The notes under the pieces were generated by a model. The model was given only the letters and a program-made list of their open reading frames with translations. It was not told where the DNA came from and ran no database searches. This document shows positions 50,337 through 56,164 of a stretch of 56,164 bases of DNA, in pieces (within the stretch, counting starts at the first letter, position 1; every line of letters begins with the position of its first letter). A program made the position numbers and the translations under genes. The stretch comes from Eubacterium sp. GTDB lineage: Bacteria; Bacillota; Clostridia; Lachnospirales; Lachnospiraceae. The stretch spans positions 1 to 56,164 of the forward strand of contig JAILGP010000174.1 in the NCBI GenBank assembly GCA_024696635.1. The letters run 5' to 3'.

Positions 50337-51221
50337 CTAATTATGCTTTGCAATCCACTCTTTAGCAGGTACGCCTTCAAATGTAACATCCCCGAAGAAA
50401 TCTATATGATCTGGGAATCTGTCCTTTTCTGGTGGCAGCTGCATATAATCTCCATAATAGTTTCTAAGGGATGAGTCATAATCACCTGGCACGAAGAATT
50501 TTCTTCCCCTTACAGGTAGCTCAGTTCTGGTTTTATACCATTCCTTCCTGTAAATACTATCTGAAATATAGGTTGCAGAAACATTTGACAGAACATAGTA
50601 AGGACATTTCTTGCTCTTCTTATACCTCTTGGATACCTTCTCATACCTTTTGAAAAGACTTTCAAGCGACATAAGTATTCCCATACGACTGAGTATAAAT
50701 ACACCAAGACGTGCAATAGGATTGGAAGGTACATCATAAGTAATTTTATATCTCTTGCTGGTTGCAAATACATAAAGAAGCTTAAGCTCAAATACCTGAA
50801 GCTTTCCCAGGAATCCTCCTGGATAATTATCCATTACGAAAAGGTCTATAAAAAGATGCTGGCAGTGGGTATGGTCGTAGAACCTTGCCTCTCTGTCATC
50901 CTTTTTTAGTGTTACACGTTCATCAAACATTCTTGCAGTATAGTCCCAGAAATATCCATCTGAAGCCTGTGGCACGTGCAGTTTATATGGTGCCATCTCA
51001 TCTTCATGCTGAAGAAACTTTTCAAAATCTTTTCTCTTAAAATAAATATCGATATCATCATCCCATGGAACAAAATCCTTATGTCTTACTGCTCCAATAA
51101 GTGTCCCCGCCTCAAGATAGTAGGTTATATTATACTTTCTGCAGATATCATCCAGCTTACATAGCATTTCAAATTCATACTTGTGAATCTCATCTACTAT
51201 TCTCTGATCACTTTCTTTCAT
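50337..51221 (-). CDS. licD: LicD family phosphocholine transferase-like protein
   Basis: YYLEAGTLIGAVRHKDFVPWDDDIDIYFKRKDFEKFL is the LicD signature. Confidence 0.92.
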   Translation of the reverse strand: MKESDQRIVDEIHKYEFEMLCKLDDICRKYNITYYLEAGTLIGAVRHKDFVPWDDDIDIYFKRKDFEKFLQHEDEMAPYKLHVPQASDGYFWDYTARMFDERVTLKKDDREARFYDHTHCQHLFIDLFVMDNYPGGFLGKLQVFELKLLYVFATSKRYKITYDVPSNPIARLGVFILSRMGILMSLESLFKRYEKVSKRYKKSKKCPYYVLSNVSATYISDSIYRKEWYKTRTELPVRGRKFFVPGDYDSSLRNYYGDYMQLPPEKDRFPDHIDFFGDVTFEGVPAKEWIAKHN

Positions 51222-51389
51222 TATCCCGCTCCTTTTCCCCTCTTTATAACATGACCTGCTTTATTATTTGAAATAAAGCTTTAAGCCACATCAAAACTTC
51301 TCACATAGGTCAACTCTAACACATACATTTTTCTAATACAATATAAATCAAATCCAATCATCAGAATGGAATCAAATAATTGATATGGG

Positions 51390-51422
51390 AAAAGCGGCAG
51401 CAAGGATCATCCTCACCACCGC
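51390..51422 (-). terminator. Intrinsic terminator downstream of the BCCT transporter
   Basis: Minus strand GCGGTGGTGAGG-ATGAT-CCTTGCTGCCGC (12-bp stem including G-U pairs) followed by TTTT. Confidence 0.75.
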
Positions 51423-51444
51423 ATTATATACCCTTATAATTTAA

Positions 51445-53136
51445 CTATGCCTGTTTTTTCATACTAATATCTGAATTCTTGGATTCAGCTTTGACTTCAG
51501 GTTTACTTTCCGTTACTTCAGGTGCTTCATAGAAGTCTGCCGGTTCCTCATTATTATCAATATATTTTCTAGCATCCTTGATAAAGCTTGCTATTATCAA
51601 AGCAATAACAATACCAACAGGGAAGGCTGCAATTATTGATACTGACTGAATGTTATTCATACTACTATCACTAAAGATAAGAGCTATAGGAAGCAGTATA
51701 AGTAACATAGCCCAGAAAAGCTTCATTTTCTTTGATGCTGTTTCATTTCCCTTCATGTTCTTGTATGAATATGAAGATGCAACAAGTGTGATTGAGTCAA
51801 ATGATGTTGCGTAAAATGCTATCATTGATACAATGAGTACAACAAGTACAAATTGATAACATGGAAGCGTCTTGATAATCTCAATAATTACTGCATAAAG
51901 GTCATAACCATTTGCTTCATAAAGACCGATTGCATCAAACTCTCCACTCATCTGAAGTCCAAGACCGTAATTTCCAAGGATAATGAATGAAATAAGTGTT
52001 GAGAAAAGTCCAAATACATAAGTTCCAAGAATAACCTGCTTTACTGTACGTCCTCTTGAGATATTTCCCATGAAGAATGGAGCGGCTACACACCATACTA
52101 ACCAATATGCCCAGTAGTACATTGTCCAGTTCTGTGGGAATCCATTTTCTCTAAGCGAGTCTGTGTATGTACTAAGAATTGGGAAGTTCTGAACTACAAG
52201 ACCAAGTGATGTAAATCCATTTTCAAGTATGTAAACTGTCTTACCACCAAATGCAAGTACAAATATAAGAAGTACACCAAAGAGTACCATGCAAATCTTT
52301 GAAAGGTTGTTAACACCCTTCATACCTATCATTACTGATGTAGTATAAGTAGCACATGTTATAAGGAGTATTCCGATAGTTACCCACTTTGAATACTCAA
52401 TACCAAAAAGTGTTGTAAGCGCGCTTCCAAGAAGTGGTGTTGCTACACTGAATGTTGTTGCTGTTCCTGCTATAAGAGCAATAACTGCAAGTATATCTAT
52501 GATCTTTCCAGGAATTCCATCTACATGCTTTCCAAGAAGTGGACGACAAGCTTCACTATACTTCTGCTTCTTACTTCCTCTAACGTGAATCATAAATCCA
52601 AAGCAAGCTGCAAGTACTGCATAAAAGCTCCATACGATTGGTCCCCAGTGATAAAGAGGAATTGCATTTGCCCAATCATTTATTGAACCAAGCTCCTGAA
52701 CTCTAGGCTCTTCTGCATAATATATCCATTCACAGAATGAATAGAAAAGAATATCAGCAGCAAGTCCACAACAGAAAACCATGGCTCCCCATGAGAAGAA
52801 TCCATACTTAGGCTTCTCTGTCTTTCCTCCAAGTCTCACCTTTCCAATATCTGAAAACGCGAGATAAAGTGATATAAGAAATATACCAAGAGCTACAATC
52901 AGATAATAAAGACCAAGCTCAGTTCCAAGGAAGTTTCTGATTACTGATAATACATTAGTAGAACCTTCCGGGTTGATAATAAAGATACTGCAAAGAATTA
53001 CAAGAATTATAAGTGGAATAATTGTAGTGGATGGATCGATTTTTCTTTTCTCCTTAGCCACATCCTTTGCAGCCGTTACATTTTCTGTAACTACCTTTTC
53101 ATTACTCTTTCCTTCTGAGTTATGTTTCTTACTCAT
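51445..53136 (-). CDS. BCCT family (betaine/carnitine/choline) transporter
   Basis: FFSWGAMVFCCGLAADILFYSFCEWIYY; HWGPIVWSFYAVLAACFGFMIH; MYYWAYWLVWCVAAPFFMGNISRGRTVKQVILG. Confidence 0.95.
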   Translation of the reverse strand: MSKKHNSEGKSNEKVVTENVTAAKDVAKEKRKIDPSTTIIPLIILVILCSIFIINPEGSTNVLSVIRNFLGTELGLYYLIVALGIFLISLYLAFSDIGKVRLGGKTEKPKYGFFSWGAMVFCCGLAADILFYSFCEWIYYAEEPRVQELGSINDWANAIPLYHWGPIVWSFYAVLAACFGFMIHVRGSKKQKYSEACRPLLGKHVDGIPGKIIDILAVIALIAGTATTFSVATPLLGSALTTLFGIEYSKWVTIGILLITCATYTTSVMIGMKGVNNLSKICMVLFGVLLIFVLAFGGKTVYILENGFTSLGLVVQNFPILSTYTDSLRENGFPQNWTMYYWAYWLVWCVAAPFFMGNISRGRTVKQVILGTYVFGLFSTLISFIILGNYGLGLQMSGEFDAIGLYEANGYDLYAVIIEIIKTLPCYQFVLVVLIVSMIAFYATSFDSITLVASSYSYKNMKGNETASKKMKLFWAMLLILLPIALIFSDSSMNNIQSVSIIAAFPVGIVIALIIASFIKDARKYIDNNEEPADFYEAPEVTESKPEVKAESKNSDISMKKQA

Positions 53137-53193
53137 TTCATTTTCCCTCTCTTTGATTTACACCAAATTTATATTAAGTCTTCAAAGACCTAA

Positions 53194-53922
53194 TTACTTA
53201 TAACCTTCGTAGCTCTTATCATAAGCTACCAGCTCGGCAAAGCTGTCTATCTCAACCACGTCACCCTTATCCATAGGTGTGACTCCAAGCTTAAAACCAT
53301 CAAAATGCTGAAACATAGGCACATCATCCCAATAGAGATGACGATTTCCCGCATGGTCGAATTCGTATTCCAGATATCTTCTAAGCTTGTGACTGTCCTC
53401 TGATGACCATCTTGATATGGAGAAAAGTATCCAGCCTTTATCGCCACCATTTCTGCTGCAGGATGTAACTATTCCCTGATCATTTACCTGCATAAGCCAT
53501 TCATCTGTCCCATCCTCTGTCCAGATACCGCTGTAGCCTGACCTTTCAAAATCAGCATGAAGTATCTCGGGATTACTTATAACCAGATCTCCATCAAGTA
53601 TCATGCACTCTCCCATATCAAGCACTCGTCTTGCAGCATATAAGGAAGAAATGTTATTGTACTCGGTATAAAACTGGTTTGATACAAGATGAATATTCGG
53701 ATATTTATCCTTTAGTTCAACAAACTTCTCCATCATATATCCTGTAACGATATATATATCATTTATCCCATTTACATGAAGGGCATCGATTATTGTATCA
53801 ATCATTCTTACCCCATGAACCTTAACCAAAGGCTTAGGTATATCATTTGTCACAGGTGCAAGTCTTTCGCCCTTTCCGGCAGCCATAATTATTGCATGTT
53901 TTATACTATGCATAGCTTTCAC
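53194..53922 (-). CDS. NTP transferase, phosphocholine cytidylyltransferase-like (LicC type)
   Basis: AIIMAAGKGERLAPVTNDIPKPLVKVHGVRMIDTIIDAL; 4-nt overlap with the upstream gene. Confidence 0.88.
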   Translation of the reverse strand: MKAMHSIKHAIIMAAGKGERLAPVTNDIPKPLVKVHGVRMIDTIIDALHVNGINDIYIVTGYMMEKFVELKDKYPNIHLVSNQFYTEYNNISSLYAARRVLDMGECMILDGDLVISNPEILHADFERSGYSGIWTEDGTDEWLMQVNDQGIVTSCSRNGGDKGWILFSISRWSSEDSHKLRRYLEYEFDHAGNRHLYWDDVPMFQHFDGFKLGVTPMDKGDVVEIDSFAELVAYDKSYEGYK

Positions 53923-55730
53923 ATTCTCTCCTTGGCCAGTTTATAATAATCCTTGGCATATCTATATTGCCTTAGGGAATATTCTCCAAAGTCAACTCCC
54001 AGGCCTCTTTTATATTCACACCAATTACTCCAGAGAAGTCCGCACATTGATATATATACATATATTCTTGTTCGAATATCCTCATCTGTTTTCTGACCAC
54101 CAACAGCAAAATATGTATCAATAAGATTATCCACATGGTCTTTATCATACATTGAATAGATTGAGAACATTGCAAGGTCTACATATCTATCCTGCATGCC
54201 TGCGTATTCCCAGTCTATAAGCTGAATCTTTATATGATCCTTTTTCATATTTTTCCCAGCAGCTTCAGACTTTTCAATTATCATGAAATTATCAGGTACT
54301 GAATCTATATGGGCAAGTCCCATGCTTATATCCTGTCCATCTATATAATCCTTAAGTGAAAGGACCTTTTCCTTTGTATCCTGGTAATCTCTATAAACTG
54401 AACTAGCACCATTCCAGAGCTTTTCGTAATAATCAATATGTGCAAAGATATCAAATGTATGTGGTACTGAAAGCTTCATATCATGGAAATCCCTAAGCTT
54501 CTTCATACACATTTCTATATCACCCTGATCAAGGGGATCACAGTTTCTTGAATTATCTATAAACTTAGTTATCTTATAACCATTATCAGCATTAAGATAT
54601 ACATTATCATCACAGATTCCCTTGCCCTTTATAGCATCATATACATCTGCTTCCATATGTCTATCTATCAGCTTGCTTGTTCCTTCTCCAGGAATTCTCA
54701 TGATATATTTATCATCCTTACAAGTAAAGAGAAATGACCTATTAGTCATACCCTTCTTAAGAACTGTAATATTCTTTATCCCTGATACATTAACTCCCAG
54801 TTCCTCAGCCGCAACCCTTATTGCATCATTTTCAAGGTTTCTGCTTTCGCTATCAAGCTCTCTCAGCTGTTCATAGGTGTTAACCTCTGTTGTCTTTGTA
54901 TGGTCAACTACCTTTGCATTCAAGTACATACGATCCTTCCTAAATGCAGCATCCTCCCAGAAGGATTCATCATTAAGAGGGTTCTTATCCATTTCCAAAA
55001 GCATGTTTTTCAGAATCTCAGTTTCCTCACCACATACATAGGAAATGCCAATCATTCTATTTCCAATCTTGTCCAGGTCATCCCTCTTCTTTTCATCAAC
55101 AACCTTTACAAGTTCTGCTTTTCTGTTAACTCTTATCCAGCTGTCTTCATCCAGCACATCACTGACCATATACCAGGAATAGACTTCCTTTTCAGAAAAT
55201 GGATTATTCTCACTCCATATATCACAGGGAACTATATAAGTCCTATCCAGTCTGTCAGCTGCAAGAGCAAGTGAATGAAGATTATTCTTTGAGGCATAAT
55301 CATTATTGTAGATCATATTAATATCATACTTATCTACCAGGTAGTCGTACTGTTCCATCATAAAACCAACAATCATTGTTATATCCTTGATTCCCACCTG
55401 GTGAAGATGCTCTATAGTTCTTTCTATAAGCGGAACCCCATCAACTGTAAGAAGTCCCTTAGGAGTTTCTGTATTTATTGGAACCATTCTCATTCCATAG
55501 CCCGCAGCAAGTATAACTGCATTCTTTGGGCTACGTTCTTCAATATAATCCCTTCCCTTTTTAGTAAGCTTATTATCCTGATCAAGCATACCTTCCTCTA
55601 TAAGAGAATTAATGGATTTATTTACAGAACCAATAGAATAACCAGATTGTTCCATCAGCTTCCTTTGATTCACAAATCCAAAGCTTTGAATTGTAAGTAA
55701 AATATCCTTATCAATAATAGATATATTCAT
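53919..55730 (-). CDS. Fusion protein: N-terminal winged HTH + LicC-like nucleotidyltransferase + LicA-like choline kinase
   Basis: IQSFGFVNQRKLMEQSGYSIGSVNKSINSLIEEGMLDQ (wHTH); AVILAAGYGMRMVPINTETPKGLL (NTase); MGLAHIDSVPDNFMI...IQLIDWEYAGMQDRYVDLAMF (APH/ChoK). Confidence 0.92.
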   Translation of the reverse strand: MNISIIDKDILLTIQSFGFVNQRKLMEQSGYSIGSVNKSINSLIEEGMLDQDNKLTKKGRDYIEERSPKNAVILAAGYGMRMVPINTETPKGLLTVDGVPLIERTIEHLHQVGIKDITMIVGFMMEQYDYLVDKYDINMIYNNDYASKNNLHSLALAADRLDRTYIVPCDIWSENNPFSEKEVYSWYMVSDVLDEDSWIRVNRKAELVKVVDEKKRDDLDKIGNRMIGISYVCGEETEILKNMLLEMDKNPLNDESFWEDAAFRKDRMYLNAKVVDHTKTTEVNTYEQLRELDSESRNLENDAIRVAAEELGVNVSGIKNITVLKKGMTNRSFLFTCKDDKYIMRIPGEGTSKLIDRHMEADVYDAIKGKGICDDNVYLNADNGYKITKFIDNSRNCDPLDQGDIEMCMKKLRDFHDMKLSVPHTFDIFAHIDYYEKLWNGASSVYRDYQDTKEKVLSLKDYIDGQDISMGLAHIDSVPDNFMIIEKSEAAGKNMKKDHIKIQLIDWEYAGMQDRYVDLAMFSIYSMYDKDHVDNLIDTYFAVGGQKTDEDIRTRIYVYISMCGLLWSNWCEYKRGLGVDFGEYSLRQYRYAKDYYKLAKERM

Positions 55731-55749
55731 AATGTCTATCCTTTGTTTT

Positions 55750-55838
55750 GTTCACGAAAATCCAATCTGTTCATTTACAAGAACGGATTATACGACTATG
55801 TTTTCTTCGTGTCAATAGCAAATTCAATTTTCGTGAAC
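55750..55838 (-). promoter_or_regulatory. lic operon promoter with nested inverted repeats (candidate operators)
   Basis: TTGACA (55810-55815)-N17-TATAAT (55787-55792) on the minus strand; outer 12-bp IR 55750-55761/55827-55838; inner IR 55764-55772/55781-55789. Confidence 0.85.
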
Positions 55839-55914
55839 ATTATTTTTTTTAATCTTCTGAAAATTCATGAAAATATAGTTAAATTGTTATTCATAATCCT
55901 CTATTCTTTCTGTT

Positions 55915-55990
55915 TCTTGCTTTTCTTGCTTTTTTGATTTTCTTGTTTTTATTGCTTTTCTTGCTTTTTATTGCTTTTCTTGCTTTTTTT
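55915..55990. repeat. Low-complexity repeat of ttgcttttc-like units
   Basis: ttcttgcttttcttgctttttt...attgcttttcttgctttttattgcttttcttgc. Confidence 0.85.
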
Positions 55991-55997
55991 CCTGTCT

Positions 55998-56164
55998 GGC
56001 AAACAATTCGCTTAATTTCCGGTCTTTTGTTTGCCTTTTCTCTTTTTCCAAGAAGCTTTCAAACTGTAAAGGCAAACAATTTGCTTAATTTCCGGTCTTT
56101 TGTTTGCCTTTTCTCTTTTTCCAACAAGCTTTCAAGCTGTAAAGGCAAACAATTTGCTTGATTT
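55998..56164. repeat. 73-bp tandem repeat (2.3 copies, runs off the window)
   Basis: 55998-56070, 56071-56143, 56144-56164 partial; each full copy contains the dyad ggcaaacaa/ttgtttgcc. Confidence 0.95.

Noticed and set aside
55998-56164. Possible CRISPR array
   Set aside because: 73-bp units are directly abutting with no variable spacers and no cas genes in the window.

Overview
Low-GC Bacillota chromosome segment, probably Lachnospiraceae by inference from gene content and order. Every convincing CDS is on the minus strand. Most of the window is conserved housekeeping: ireB-ruvX; pyrH-frr-uppS-cdsA-dxr-rseP-ispG-polC; yicC-gmk-rpoZ-murE-priA-def-fmt-rsmB-rlmN-stp-prkC-rpe-thiN; then rqcH, glgA, yebC, alr and nnr. 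Accessory content includes: (i) a flippase / TPP enzyme / aldolase-fusion block at 1.2-6.2 kb; (ii) a lic-type phosphocholine locus at 50.3-55.7 kb. The lic locus encodes a wHTH-nucleotidyltransferase-choline-kinase fusion, a second nucleotidyltransferase, a BCCT transporter and LicD. Its promoter is a textbook TTGACA-N17-TATAAT nested inside two inverted repeats, suggesting autoregulation by the fused HTH domain. Many gene junctions carry unrelated, locus-private tandem repeats (units of 11, 13, 14, 15, 16, 24, 46, ~61 and 73 bp), and some repeats expand in frame inside housekeeping proteins (YicC, RsmB). Other points of interest are a plus-strand terminator with a candidate small RNA near 19.45-19.55 kb, leader hairpins before polC and paaK, and several start-codon corrections. 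All calls come from reading the sequence and the supplied ORFs; no searches were run.
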